Notes: generated from the letters alone by a model not told the origin. Shown: positions 1 to 11,286, numbered from the stretch's first letter. The stretch is 64,000 bases of DNA from Sternotherus odoratus (GCA_032164245.1 JAVMKO010000001.1:78613892-78677891); one strand, 5' to 3'. Made by a program: numbers and translations.

Positions 1-1655
1 TATCTTAAACCTTCATATTGCATTGTTTGCACCAGTCACCTTCTAGCATTACAAGGACTGCACTCCTGAGTATAGCAACAAATATTAGTATCTTTTAGCT
101 TGAAATTGCTGCCTCAAGGCCCCTCTGATCCTTTTGGCCCCACGCTGCACCCCTCTAATAGCCCTGATCTCTGACCGTTCAGTTTTAACCTCCAGGCGCT
201 GAGCCTCAGTGGTCCAGCCTTGAGTGAAGCTTTCACCCTTCCCTTCACAAATATTATGGAGTGTACAGCATGTGGCTATAAGCATGGGAATATTGTCATT
301 GGCCAGGTCCAGCTCCCCCCAGAGGCAGCGCTAGTGAGCTTTTAAATGGCCAAAAGCACACTCAAGAGTCATTCTGCACTTGCTCAGCCTGTTGTTGAAT
401 TACTTCTTGCTGCTGTCAGGTTGCCCTGTTGTATGGCTTCATAAGCCATAGCATTAAGGGATAGACGGGGTCTCCTAGGATCACAATGGGCATTTCGAGT
501 TCCCTTATGGTGATCATCTTCTCTGGAAAGAAAGTCCCTGCTTGCAGCTTCCTAAACAGGCCAGTGTTTCGAAAGATGCATGTGTTATGCACCTTTCTGG
601 ACCTGCTTGCGTTAATGTCCGTGAAATGGCCACGGTGATCCACAAGTGCCTGGAGAACCATTGAGAAATACCCCTTCCGATTAACGTACTCGGAGGCTAG
701 GTGGTCTGGTGCCAGAATAGGAATATGCGTGCCACCTATCGCCCCTCTGCGGTTAGGGAAACCCATTTGTGCAAAACCATCCACATTGTCATGCACATTG
801 CCCAGAGTCATGGTTTTTCGGAGCAGGATGTGATTAATGGCCCTGCACACTTCTGTCAAAACAAGTCCAATGGTTGACTACTCCAACTTGGTTAGCAAAT
901 GATCGGGAGCAGATTGGAGTAGCCAGCTTCCACAGTGAAATTGACACACACTTCTCCAACGACAAGGTAGCTCTCATTCTCATGTCCTTGCGTCATAGGG
1001 CTGGAGCGAGCTCAGCACACAGTCACATGAATGTGGCTTTCCTCATCCGAAAGTTCTGCAGCCACTGCTTGTCATCCCAGACGTGCATAATGATGTGATC
1101 CCACCACTTAGTGCTCGTTTCCCAAGCCCAAAAGCGGCGTTCCACTGTAGTCAGAACCTCCGTGAATGCCACAAGCAATCTCGTGTTGTAGCTAGTATGC
1201 ATGGCGAGATCAATGTAACATTCCTCTTGCCTTTGTAGTTTAAGGAATAACTCCACCTCTACTCGTGATGTGTTAGAGCGAGCAGCATACTGGTCAACAG
1301 TTCAGGATCCATTCCTGAAGACTGAAGAGGCAGAGCACGCAGTACACATGGCGCCAAATTTGGATGGAAGCATAGGGATTTCTATGATGCAAAGCAATGC
1401 ATCACAGGGTATTGGGACTGGACTCTGGATGCCCCGCCACACCCTCCACCTTCCCACAGCTCTTAACAGCAGAAGAGGAAGAGATGCTCTGTGGGATAGC
1501 TGCCCAGAGTGCACCACTCTGAATACCACTGAAAGTGCCACAAGTGTGAACACACTATTATGCAGGTAGCTGGCAGTGTGAACACAACAGCGGTTTCCCT
1601 TCAGCACGCTCTGAGCAGTGCTTTAACTCTGCCAGTGTAGACATATCCTAGTATC
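1..1655 (-). mobile_element. Harbinger-type DNA transposon remnant, truncated at window edge
   Basis: Holds the broken transposase above. 1257-1655 is the 5' side relative to the transposase; it contains no further domain and ends near 'agtgtagacatatccta' (about 1636-1652), which resembles a transposon terminus. No matching opposite terminus is visible at 1-60, so the element either continues outside the window or has lost that end. It sits in an upstream intron of MRTFA, antisense to the gene. Confidence 0.6.
85..1256 (-). pseudogene. Decayed PIF/Harbinger (HARBI1-like) transposase
   Basis: Reading right to left, 1256-1023 encodes a Myb/SANT-like stretch (RRFWAWETSTKWWDHII). 859-416 encodes the DDE nuclease region typical of DDE_Tnp_4, with GAIGGTHIPI and a strand-helix ending ILGDPVYPLMLWLMKPY. 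285-85 encodes the tail (IATCCTLHNICEG). The normal product is a cut-and-paste DNA transposase. This copy is dead: the frame shifts just after MKPYNR near 416-420, followed by in-frame stops (TAA near 402, and TAG near 331 within the segment that leads to the C-terminal part). The order DNA-binding domain then DDE domain is intact. Family assignment is by motif recognition. A domesticated host HARBI1 gene is unlikely because of the breaks. Confidence 0.75.
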
Positions 1656-1659
1656 AGAG

Positions 1660-2640
1660 AGGGCATTATTCTGGTTGACAGCTGCAATGCAGAGCCTGAG
1701 GGGACAGTTTTCTTTTTCCATCCTCCTTAATAGGGGTCTTATTTCAGCCAACTTGGATACCCGAGTCTGACTATTTCACTGGTGTATTGGTGTGTTTTAA
1801 ATGTCTAAGTGAATAGAGTGGATGTAAGGACAGTCCAGTTCAAAGGAAATAATCCATCCATGTCTGTTTAATGCCTCCTCTTGCTGCTCCTGGCAATGGG
1901 GTGAGTTGGCAGAGACTCATGGGATTTACCAGCTCTTTCTCTCCTCTGACAGTTTATACAGGAGTTGGTCTGACATCAGTTTCCTCCCCATCCACCAGGC
2001 TTAATCCTGACGCCTACTGGCTCAACCTTCTGTTCTCCTTCAAACTACTGCACAGATTATGGAAGCTGATTGAGAATGGAGCCCTGTCCCCACTAGCCCC
2101 TAAACCGAGTGTAGGGTGTATCTTATCGAGAATGGAAGGTGTGTGTGTTCTGGGTGTCTCCACTCCCTTTATTACGCTGCTGCACCTTGATTCTGTGTTC
2201 TATGCAATTTATAACATCACCACTCTGATCCAGTTTACAGTTTAATGCTGATGGTGCTTTGGTGTCATTGTTTCCAGTTTCCATCTATATTCTGGAATTT
2301 TGGGATGGGTCCCTGGGTGTTCTCATGCTCCGTTTCAGATTCTCAGAGACAGGAGATTTTGCAACTAGGGCACTGTATTCCTCATTGTGGGATTGTAGTC
2401 TAAAATACTGTAGTTTAAATTCCAAAGGAATTATAAATGCTTTAATCCCCTGAAAGTGGATTATGCCTGTGTTACAAATTTATGCTAACCAGAATGCTCT
2501 CATCACACCCACAAAGATATAAATTCTTTGAAGCAAGAGCTGTCTTTATTTTCTGTATTATAGCGTGCCAAATATATTTTGATAATAAACAAGTATCTAC
2601 CATATTGCCCCATTTATGACTCTCCTGATCAAAGAGGCTG
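1660..2640. other. Intronic sequence, nothing recognised
   Basis: Moderately AT-rich sequence without a coding exon, tandem repeat or transposon terminus that I can identify. The short open frames here (for example 1871-2245 +) have no recognisable domain and no splice context. Confidence 0.5.
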
Positions 2641-2644
2641 TGGC

Positions 2645-2701
2645 GGGAATCTGTACATTACACTGAGAACCAAACTGAAAACTTGTCAGTAACCTAAGGG
2701 T
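2645..2701 (+). repeat. Dispersed repeat, copy 1 of a direct pair
   Basis: 'gggaatctgtaca' through 'cctaaggg' closely matches 3301-3356 in the same orientation, with perhaps 80% identity by eye over about 57 bases. Flanks on either side do not match well, so this is a short dispersed repeat and not a clear pair of LTRs. Confidence 0.5.
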
Positions 2702-3300
2702 TTCACATAGTTTTTGTCTTTCATTCCTCACTAAACAGGAGAGATGTAAAGATCTGGACGCTGGTATTTTTCCTTTTCCTTAAGGTGGAGTATAAAGCAA
2801 AAAATGAAAACTGAGTTAATTCCAGATTTATCCACTGAATGTTGTTAGTAACCAGGTTGTGGGGAACCTATGGTATGGAAGCTTTAACCTTTCAAAATGC
2901 TTTGTTTGCTCTATGAAATCCCCTTGGCACTTCCTGGTTCACTTATTGTATCCCAGAATTACAAATGCCAGAGGTTGCAGTGAGACTGCTGGTATGTGTG
3001 ATGTCATATTTTGAGAGTGCTGCAAGAATCGAGACTTACCAGGCCAAAGAAAATATTTTTTTAATGGCTAGTTCAGATTTATTTCTATTCTGAAATCCCC
3101 CTTCCCTCAACATGGTCCGGTTAGCAGCACACAGCGTAGAAATTTGGAATTAACTCATTTTTACTTTTTATGCTGCAGTTCACTTTTAACTTGTCTGCTT
3201 CTTGGGCGGTGAGGTGGGGAGTTTTGTCATATCTCTGACTCTGATCACACCTCTTAAAACATGCTGCATCCTGCCTCTGAGTCTGACCTTGGGTGTGCAG

Positions 3301-3356
3301 GGGGAATCTGTACACTACACTGAGAGCTAGATTGACAATTTGCCAGACGCCTAAGG
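3301..3356 (+). repeat. Dispersed repeat, copy 2 of a direct pair
   Basis: Matches 2645-2701: both begin 'gggaatctgtaca', share 'acactgaga' and end 'cctaaggg'. Class not identified. Confidence 0.5.
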
Positions 3357-3479
3357 GCTGCCTCTGCTGTGCCTGTTCATTTCCATTTTAAACCAATGCT
3401 TACAACTCTAGTGTTTGGTTGTATTTGTATCTTTGTTGATTAATAAAACATTCTTGCTGATTTAATTCACTGCCAGTGA

Positions 3480-4150
3480 AAACCTGCAATTTACTCAGCT
3501 TTCTCCTCTCTGGAGTTCTAGGAGGATGCATTCAAGGATTCCATAGGTGGCGATTGACGCTTAGATGTCCCTGTAATAAAGCAATAAAAGAATAAATACA
3601 GACTGCTTTTCAAAGAGGCATAGTCCAGGGCAGTAAAATCTTGTATGGCAATTACCTTTGGGAGGGACTGGACAGAATTCTCTGGGGTCCCCCTCCCAGG
3701 GTAATGCAGCCTACTCCTCCCCTGAACAGTCCTTTTGCAAGCAAAACTTTTTCTTCTTGCTTGTTCAGATTTTTGCTTTTTGTGACAGAGGCTGGGAATG
3801 GTTTCTTATTTATTTATTTATTTTTTTTGCTCAGGCATTTTGCCAAATTGGCAGAAATGTTTGCTTGGGCAGAGGATCGAGATTATTCATCAAAGGGACA
3901 GACTTGGAGTCTGGTCCAAGAATGGATGAATCAAAGGATTCCTGTCAGAGATCCTCATCACCCTTCTCTCCTCGTGTGGAGATTGAAAAGTGATAGATGT
4001 CCTTCCTGACCCTTTCTTAATTTTTTAAACTCTGAGGGTTTTTGGCAATGCATACTGCATACCAAGAGTTAATAGAAGCAGACATTTATTTACAAATCTG
4101 TATCTCTTCTATAAATGAGATGAAATGTTTGTTTAAAGTAATTATTCATT
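3480..4150. other. Intronic sequence, nothing recognised
   Basis: No exon or transposon end identified. Contains a short (ttta)n stretch near 3809-3826. Confidence 0.45.
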
Positions 4151-4154
4151 TTAG

Positions 4155-4462
4155 AGGGTCTGGTTGTGAACATAGGGTTGGGGTTCTGGGGGGGCAGTTA
4201 GGGGTCTCGGAAGGGGACAAGGAGCAGGGGGCCTAAAATAGGGAGTGAGGTATGGGGAGGTGATTAAGGGTAGGGGGGACAAGGAGCGGGAGGTTTGGAT
4301 GGGTTGAAGGTTCTGAGGGGGGCAGTCAGGAGCAGAAAGTTGGTGGGGGTCGGATGTGGGTGGGGCCAGGCTGTTTGGGGAGGCACGGCCTTCCGTACAA
4401 TTTTGCAACCCCAATGTGGCCCTCGGGCCAAAATGTTTGCCCACCCCTGATAGGGGAATCTG
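4155..4462 (-). mobile_element. hAT-type short non-autonomous element (incomplete)
   Basis: The right end 'gtttgcccacccctg' preceded by 'tgtggccctcgggccaaaa' is the same terminus as that of 53139-53971 and relates to 58362-58620. The interior is the same G-rich 'ggggcagt.aggg' type of sequence. The left terminus is not clear, so the start is approximate. Confidence 0.6.
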
Positions 4463-4469
4463 GATACAA

Positions 4470-5195
4470 TGTGTTGAGTTCTCATTAGTAGAATACTGGG
4501 CCCAAGTGTCACTGCTGTCTAAAGATTCCATGGCTACATTCTAGCTTTGGATATTAGTGCTGAAAAGGCTCCTCATACCACTTGTCTTGGCTCAGTTTCA
4601 CTATATATTGAGGCAGCATTGCCAGGAGAACTGAGAAATGAAGGGAGAACACTTAAAGCACACAGGCCTTGGGACTTCTGCCGTTGATTAGCCCCCAGGC
4701 CCTTGTCTTCCCTTCATATAAATGCCAGTCTCACTGAACCAGTTAGTACAAATTAAGGGCCAGATTCACTAATATGCTTTACCTGCTTTGTGCCAGTCAG
4801 GTGATGCAGAGCAGCTGTAAACCCAGCTTACCTGGTTGGTGCTCTCTGGCTGGTTTGTGCTTCTTTGGTGTGTTGATGCATCTGCTCCTAAAAGTTAAAA
4901 TTAAAGATTTAAAGTTTGTACTACACATCTTCAAATAATTAGAAATATTTAATGGTAATGTTTATCGTTTAGTGTTTATGTATGACATTTTAAAAAGCTA
5001 AGTACATTCCCAGACAAAAAACTGATAAGATGGAATTAAATCTGAGAGTACATGTCAGTAATTTAGATAAAAAATGTTATGGAGATGTCGGCGTTATTCC
5101 ATTGCCAATTATTATAAACCTAGAAAATGCAGAGTTGAGGCTACACTTAAGATATTCAAACATGTTAAGCTAAGAAATGTAGTTAAGGTATCCAA
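4470..5195. other. Intronic sequence, nothing recognised
   Basis: AT-rich, no coding or repeat structure that I can support. Confidence 0.4.
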
Positions 5196-5198
5196 ATA

Positions 5199-5442
5199 CA
5201 GTAGAACTTCAAAGTTATGAACACCAGAGTTACAAACTGATCGATCAACCACACACATCATTTGGAACAGGAAGTATGCAATCGGGCAGCAGCAGAGACC
5301 AAAAAAAAAGCAAATATAGGACAGTACTGTGTTAAACATAAACTACTATTTAAAAAAAAATAAAGGGAAGTTTTAATTTTTTTTGACAAGGTAAGGAAAC
5401 TATTTCTGTGTTTGTTTCATTTCAAGTAACATCAAGTAAAAA
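5199..5442 (+). mobile_element. Pogo/Tigger-like DNA transposon fragment
   Basis: Begins 'tacagtagaacttcaaagtt', a typical pogo/Tigger terminus next to TA, followed by 'atgaacaccagagttac'. It is interrupted on the right by the separate TA-flanked element starting at 5445, and its own far terminus is not clearly visible afterwards. Class by terminus recognition only. Confidence 0.5.
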
Positions 5443-5444
5443 TA

Positions 5445-6465
5445 CAGTGAAACCTCGATATAACGGACTAATTCGGGCGGGGGGGTGTCCGTTAAAACCG
5501 AAAGTCCGTTATTTAATAATTTTTTTAAATGATTAAATAACGGACTTTCGGGTGACAACGGACACCCCCCCGCCCGAATTAATCCGTTATATGGAGCCAG
5601 CCCACCCCACCCCCTCCCCCCCGCCCGGCTCCCCGCTGCGGGGAGCCGAGCAGGGGCTCTCAAACCCCCCCCCCCCCGTCCGTCTCCCCGCTGCGAGGAG
5701 CCGGGCGGGGGGGTTGACAGCTCCCGCTCGGCTCCCCCCAGCGGGAAGCCCGGCGGGAGCTGTCAAACCCCCCGCCCGGCTTCCCGCTGCGGGGAGCCGG
5801 GCGGGAGTTCTCAAACGCCCCCCCCCCCCCGCCCGGGCGGGTTGACAGCTCCCGCCCGGCTCCCCCCAGCGGGAAGCCCGGCGGGAGCTGTCAAACCCCC
5901 CCCCCCGTCCGTCTCCCCGCTGCGAGGAGCCGGGCGGGGGGGTTAACAGCTCCCGCTCGGCTCCCCCCAGCGGGGAGCCGGGCGGGAGCTCTCAACTCCC
6001 CCGGCTCCCCGTTGCGGGGAGCCGGGCGGGGGGGTTGACAGCTCCCGCCCGGCTCCCCGCAGCGGGAAGCCCGGCGGGAGCTGTCAAACCCCCCCGCCCG
6101 GCTTCCCGCTGCGGGGAGCGAAGCGGGGGCTCTGAAACGCCCCCCCCTGCCCGGCTCCCCCTTGCGGGGAGCCGGGCGGGGGGGTTGACAGCTCCCGCCC
6201 GGCTCCCCGCTGGGGGGAGCCGAGCGGGAGCTGTCAGCCCACCCGCCCGGCTCCCCGCTGCGGGGAGCCGGGCGGGGGGGGGGGGGGTTTGACAGCTCCC
6301 GCAGGGGTCCCCGCTGCGGGGAGCCGGGGGGGTATCTGTCAACCCAGCCGGCTCCCTGTGGCGGGAGCCGGCAGCCCCCAATAACGGATTTTGGATGCAT
6401 CGGAAATTTTGTCCGTTGCATCCGAAGTCCGTTAAATCGGGGTCCGTTAAATCGAGGGTTTACTG
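5445..6465 (+). mobile_element. TA-flanked composite element with GC-rich hairpin array, copy 1
   Basis: Flanked by TA on both sides (5443-5444 and 6466-6467). The left terminus is 'cagtgaaacctcgatataac' and the right terminus is 'atcgagggtttactg', matching at the outermost 'cagt.aa.cctcga'. 5455-5592 is a long near-perfect palindrome centred on an AT-rich loop. 6380-6440 is a second palindromic block around 'ggatgcat' and 'atgcatcc'. Between them (about 5600-6375) lies an array of GC-rich modules, alternating 'ggctccccgctgcggggagc' type hairpins with 'gacagctcccgc' spacers in both orientations. No transposase. The TA target and ends suggest a mariner/pogo superfamily non-autonomous element. 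Open frames in the array are artefacts. Confidence 0.7.
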
Positions 6466-6649
6466 TATATATATACACACATTTATTAGTTGCTTATACC
6501 CTTGGTTGTGAAGTGTTCTCTTTTCTTCCCACCCTTGCCACATACACTCTGGGTTCAGGAGGTTTCAGTTTCTTCTATAGCAGTGAGGACCTGATCCAAA
6601 GATTCCCATTGACCTCAGGTTTCAGAGAGGTAGCCGTGTTAGTTTGTAT

Positions 6650-7231
6650 AGTAACTCCTCACTTAGGCGTCCTGGTTAACATTGTTTCATTGTTATGTTG
6701 CCGATCAATTAGGGAACATGTTCGTTTAAAGTTGTGCAATGCTCCCTTCTAACGTTGTTTGTCAGCCTGCTTTGTCCACTGCTTGCAGGAAGAGCAGCCT
6801 GTTGCAGCTAGCTGGTGGGGGCTTGGAACCAGGGCGGCCCAGCAGCCCCGCTATTAGCTCCCCCTATCAGCTCCCCACTCCTCTAAGTTCCCTGTGCAGC
6901 AGCTGCTCAGCAGGCTATCAATTGCTGGCAGTTCGGCTGTCTGTTCCCCCACTGCCATATGCTGCTCCTGCCCTCTGCCTTGGAGCTGCTCCTGAGGCTC
7001 CTGCTTGCTGTGTGGGGACAGGAGAGGAAGAGAGGGGATAATGGTAGGATGTCTCCCTGCTCCTGCATCCTGCTTACCCCATCTTCCACAGAGCAGGGGG
7101 GACACAGAACAGCCTCAGAACAGAGGGAGCTTGCTGGCAGCAGCTGTGGTCTCAGTAAGCTGATCTAATTAGCAAGGCAATGTACTTGAGTGGTGTATTT
7201 AAAGGGGAAATTGTTTGTTTAAAACTTATAC

Positions 7232-7264
<33 letters not shown>

Positions 7265-7428
7265 TTCTATAAATATAGTATTTTGTCTAGTGAAAAAAAT
7301 TTCCTTGGAACTTAACCTCATTGTTTACATTAATTCTTATGGGGAAATTGGATTTGCTTAACATCGTTTCACTTAGTCGCATTTTTCAGGAACAGAACAG
7401 AACTACAATGTTAAGTGAGGAGCTATAG
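6650..7428. mobile_element. Pogo/Tigger-like element nested inside a SINE
   Basis: Terminal inverted repeats: 'agtaactcctcactta' at about 6650 and 'taagtgaggagctata' at about 7412-7428. The outer bases are ambiguous because of the TA-rich junction. The interior holds no intact transposase; a (gt)n(at)n microsatellite lies at 7231-7266. It splits the flanking SINE, so it is younger than that SINE. Confidence 0.65.
7231..7266. repeat. (GT)n(AT)n microsatellite
   Basis: A run of gt dinucleotides passes directly into at dinucleotides inside the nested element. Confidence 0.9.
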
Positions 7429-7913
7429 TATCTGCAAAACAACAAGGAGTCCTTGTGGCACCTTAGAAACTAACAAATTTATTTGGGCATAAGCTTTTGT
7501 GGGCCATAACCCATTTCATCAGATGCATCTGACGAAGTGAGTTATAGCCCATGAAAGGACTCCTCATTGTTTTTTCCATTGACTTCAGTGGCCCTTAGAT
7601 CAGGTCCTGAGTGGGAATTATCCATTAAGATCAACTGTGTGTGTCCTGTCTATTTGGTTTCCCTGCAGTTGTGTAGAGGGAAGAATGTGATGGGAACAGT
7701 ACACTAGTGGTAAACCTCTCTGTCTTTTCCAACTCTCTTGTTTCTCTCCCCCCCCTCCCCCCCATCTTGGTGTTTTTAATGCATGTTGCTATCCAGTGTT
7801 CTTTGCTAACTTTGTATTTGGAAATGAGCTGTGAAGATGATTTGGGAGTTTCTTTGTGATCACTGTCCTTAATGTGCTGAAGCTCCCACAATGTGAGCGA
7901 AATAGTATTTGTA

Positions 7914-8248
7914 AGGGCATGTCTACACTCCAAAATTATGTTGACCTAAGCTATGTCAGCATACAGCTGCTGCAGTAATTAAATCCCTTTTGCGTGTCCA
8001 CACTATGCTTCTTGTGTCAGTGGTGTGTGTCCTCACCAAGAGTGCTTATACCGACTGTTCTGCCAGTGTGAGGCATTATGGAATGGCTTCTGACAGCAAG
8101 TAACAGTAGACTTAAACAACACAGTGTCTACACTGACACTGAGTCAACATAACTACATTGAGTCTGCACCTCTTGTGGAGGTGAAGTTAAGTTAGCATAG
8201 CAGGACAGTTATGTTGGCGGGAGCAAAATTTTAGTGTAGACACTTACA
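7914..8248. mobile_element. Short non-autonomous DNA transposon, 'tgtctacact' ends
   Basis: Left 'gggcatgtctacactcc' and right 'tagtgtagacacttac' form imperfect inverted ends. The interior has matching arms 'ttatgttgacctaagct' and 'aacataact'. It shares its end type with 9617-9926, 11287-11594, 13097-13849 and 14048-14327. Confidence 0.55.
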
Positions 8249-8249
8249 T

Positions 8250-9070
8250 AGTTACGTTGATGTAAGATGCCTTGTGGGATGGAGGTTGAGGAGAAGGCAC
8301 CCTCTGCCCAAGGGTTGGTTTGAGATTTGTTTCTGATCAGATGTCACTTGGAGAATCCTACCCTGAGCTAACAAAGGAAACCATCAAACATGTTTGTGGC
8401 TCTTCTCTCATTTTTTACAAGAGGGTAATAAACAGAAGGGAAACATTTGAGACATACCTAGAGGAGGAGATAAGTAAACAGCTGGCTGCTCTTTACTGGT
8501 TCTCCTGAAGCTTTGAATTAAGTCAGCAAGTCTGAGGTTTAGTTTTGGGTGTGACCCGAGCAAGATATGTGTATTAGGAAATGGTTGGTGGGGAGCCTTG
8601 TTTGTCAGAGCAAAAGGAGATTGAATCTTTCCCTCCCCCGCATATTAATTTGACAGCAAAACGGAATGTTCAAACCCCCACTTCAAGGTTTTTCAGTTGT
8701 TGTAGTATTTAGTTCCCTCTAACTCTGGCAGTTGTCTGGCAGCTGATTTTGGATTCAGACATGACTACGTACCCTCTGACACCCCCTAGCCCCTCCAAGC
8801 ATGATATTGGGATTATGGGCATGTGCATTCAGTGCCTCTCCACTGCTGCAGAGCTGCATGACTAGAAACCAGTTGTGGCTTTCATCTGTTGTTTTCACTC
8901 GCAAGAATGTGAGGCGCCTCCAGCATATCTTATTACCCATAGGATTGGAGAGGTGCTGCAGTATATCTATTTCCTTGGACGTGTGGGGTGCTGAGTATCA
9001 TCCAAGACCTTGACATCCTGTGTTATTCTCTGTTTGCCTACATTTGCTTTTGGTGTCTCTCTGTGAGCCC
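8250..9070. other. Intronic sequence, nothing recognised
   Basis: No exon, transposon terminus or tandem repeat found. The small frames here show no domain. Confidence 0.4.
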
Positions 9071-9072
9071 CA

Positions 9073-9114
9073 GATGCAAACACAGGAGCCCCAGATGCAA
9101 ACACAGGATGTGTA
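9073..9114 (+). repeat. 21-bp unit in two tandem copies
   Basis: 'gccccagatgcaaacacagg' with one extra base occurs twice in direct succession. Confidence 0.9.
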
Positions 9115-9419
9115 CAGAAATGTTTTGTCTATTACTTTTGACCTCCATTTCTTAGATCAGGTCTACTCCTTCCCCCACTGTTTCATTCTTAGAATGATCA
9201 TGGTTCGCAGTTCTACTTATTTCTCACACTAGGTTACGGGAACTTGGCTATTTTGATATGACTTTCTGTTTTGTGCCCTTTAACCCCTCTTCAAGTCCGA
9301 ATTTTACTTTCAGGTGCTGCAGAGTAAGACATAGATGAAAAATGGACTCTGAGCTGATGTGTGACTTTCATTGTCTGCTCTGCTATATGGGAAACAAAGA
9401 TTTGATTCCTGATTCCCTA

Positions 9420-10610
9420 GGTCAGGAGTGCTATAGTAGCCTAGTATGATGCCATACGAACATGATGTGACATTACTCAGGTTACAATCTGGGCTGTTGA
9501 ACAACTGTGTCCCCTCAATTCTCCAGCTGGGGGTACCCTTTACACTGCTTCACTGTGAGAGTAACCACTCCTGGCCTGCTCTCACACAGAATCTAGCATA
9601 TAAATTACTTCCAACTGAGGGCTGGTCTCCACTACGGGGGGGAGGGGGGGGGATCGACTGCAGATACGCAACTTCAGCTACGTGAATCACGTAGCTGAAG
9701 TTTGCCTATCTGCAGCTTACTTACCGCTCGTCCTCATGGCAGCAGCGGTCGGCGGCGCGCTCCCCCGTCGACTCCAGCTTGCGCCTCCCAGCAAGCTGGA
9801 GTTCCGCAGTCGACGGGGGCGCCGCACACGATTGATTTCTCGCGTCTTCATAAGACGCGAGAAATCGATCGCCAGAAGATCGATGGCTACCCGCCGATTC
9901 GGCGGGTAGTGAAGACATACCCTGAGTGAGGAGTGCTCTAGCCAGTCACTATATTGTTATTATATTGCAGGGTGACACCAGCAAATTCCCAGTCCCAGAC
10001 TTGTCCCCAGAAATGTACATCTTGTACTGCCCAGCCCTTTTCTGGACAACACGTGCTCATATTAAGTCCGTCATTTCATTAATAGAAGAAAAGAAGAAAG
10101 TATGCACAAATCTTATCCCAGGCACTTAAATCCAAACGATCACTGATTTAGATAAAACAATAAACCAAGTTTATTAACTACAGGAAGTGATTAAAAGTAA
10201 TGAGGCATAAAAGTTGGTTACAAAGAAATAAAAGATAAAACCAAACTAATACTTAACTTATCAAAGCAAAGATTTCTCTGATCACGTCTTAGTAGCCTTA
10301 CTGCCTGAACTCCTTTCAGACAGGATTCCCCCCTCTCAGTTCAAAGCGGTTTCTCAGGTGTTGTGGTTGCTGTGGATAGAGAGAAAGGAGGAATATTTTG
10401 GGGTCTTTGTTCTCTTTTCTTAACAGCTCTCTTTTCTTTGAAAATCATCTGCAGCTGAGGGGCAGGAGACAGTTAGTCTATGGTGAGGGGAACCTCCAGC
10501 TGTTGCCAAGATGTAAAATTGTCATTCACACCCTTTTTCCTGCCAAAGAATGGCTGCTTAACCAGGTGATAGCCCATTTAATCTCATTAACATCTGCTTG
10601 AGGCATCAAT
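9420..10610. other. Possible old LTR-like or dispersed repeat, interrupted
   Basis: Sequence on both sides of the short transposon at 9617-9926 has the feel of one longer dispersed repeat, with 'aaaccaagtttattaactac' near 10161 resembling an LTR or 3' end region. I cannot identify paired LTRs or coding sequence, so class is uncertain. Confidence 0.3.
9617..9926. mobile_element. hAT-type short element built of three successive hairpins
   Basis: Ends 'gagggctggtctccactac' and 'gtagtgaagacataccctg' are imperfect inverted repeats. Inside are three near-perfect palindromes in a row: around 9671-9701 ('acttcagctacgtgaa'), 9767-9816 ('gtcgactccagcttg' and its complement) and 9840-9867 ('cgcgtcttcataagacgcg'). 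No coding capacity. Confidence 0.65.
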
Positions 10611-10690
10611 TTGGGTACCCAGATCGGCGGGTAGTGATCAATCTATTGGCGATCGATTTATCGCATCTCATCAAGTGGTTGTCAGCAAAG
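10605..10690. mobile_element. Fragment of a 'gatcggcgggtagtgatcaa' short DNA element
   Basis: 'gatcggcgggtagtgatcaa' and 'gatcgatttatcgcatct' match the interior of 11287-11594 and 9617-9926. Termini are missing. Confidence 0.5.
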
Positions 10691-10699
10691 GGTTTGTCG

Positions 10700-11285
10700 G
10701 GACTCCCCTCAACAGATATTAAAACGGATTACTTACTAGAGGGAATAGAACAAAACTATTTACAACTCTGTTGCAGAAAGTGGAACCTGGTGGAATGTGC
10801 TGTCTAATATGTTTTCTGTAACAGTATTGACAATGATTCGTCTCCTCTATTCTAGCAGTTAAACCACATTTAATACCAGTTGAATGGGACCTGTTACTGA
10901 CAACCATGGTAACATCAGGGCATTTTTCTAATGTGGTTGGAGTGTAAATGTGGCAGTCTACAGCCACTATATTTCAGATCCTAAGGGCTATTGGATGCCA
11001 TCAAGAAAGGACTTGAGAGTTCATATCTCTTCCTGATAGGATAATCCCACTGAGTGTACAGGTAATGAGACTCCTGTGCGGGGACATCTCTTACATTTCT
11101 GTACTGTACACTTTGGAAAAATCTTGGTTCTGCTGGTTCTTGGGGACTTGCAGCCTAAGTTACTCCTCTCCTAACTCTCGTCTCCTGAGCTTTCCACTAC
11201 TGCTTCACAAACGGTGATGCCTTATGCTTTTTATTTTTTCACAGCCCAGAATTAAGGCCCTGTTATGCTGGGCACCACAGAGACA
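10700..11285. other. Intronic sequence, nothing recognised
   Basis: No supported feature. Confidence 0.4.
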
Positions 11286-11286
11286 C

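Larger units (their letters stand above)
6620..7570 (+). mobile_element. SINE-like repeat split by a later DNA transposon
   Basis: The left part at 6618-6649 ('ttcagagaggtagccgtgtt') and right part at 7429-7555 ('tctgcaaaacaacaaggag', 'ccttgtggcaccttag', 'catcagatgcatctgacga') are the two halves of one common reptilian short interspersed repeat of the 'tagccgtgttagtctgtat' type, which I recognise by style. The junction falls inside 'gtttgtat / tctgcaaaa', where the element at about 6650-7428 is inserted. Confidence 0.6.

Noticed and set aside
5891..6478. 195-codon open frame on the - strand and overlapping frames
   Set aside because: Same artefact in the other copy of the GC-rich element.
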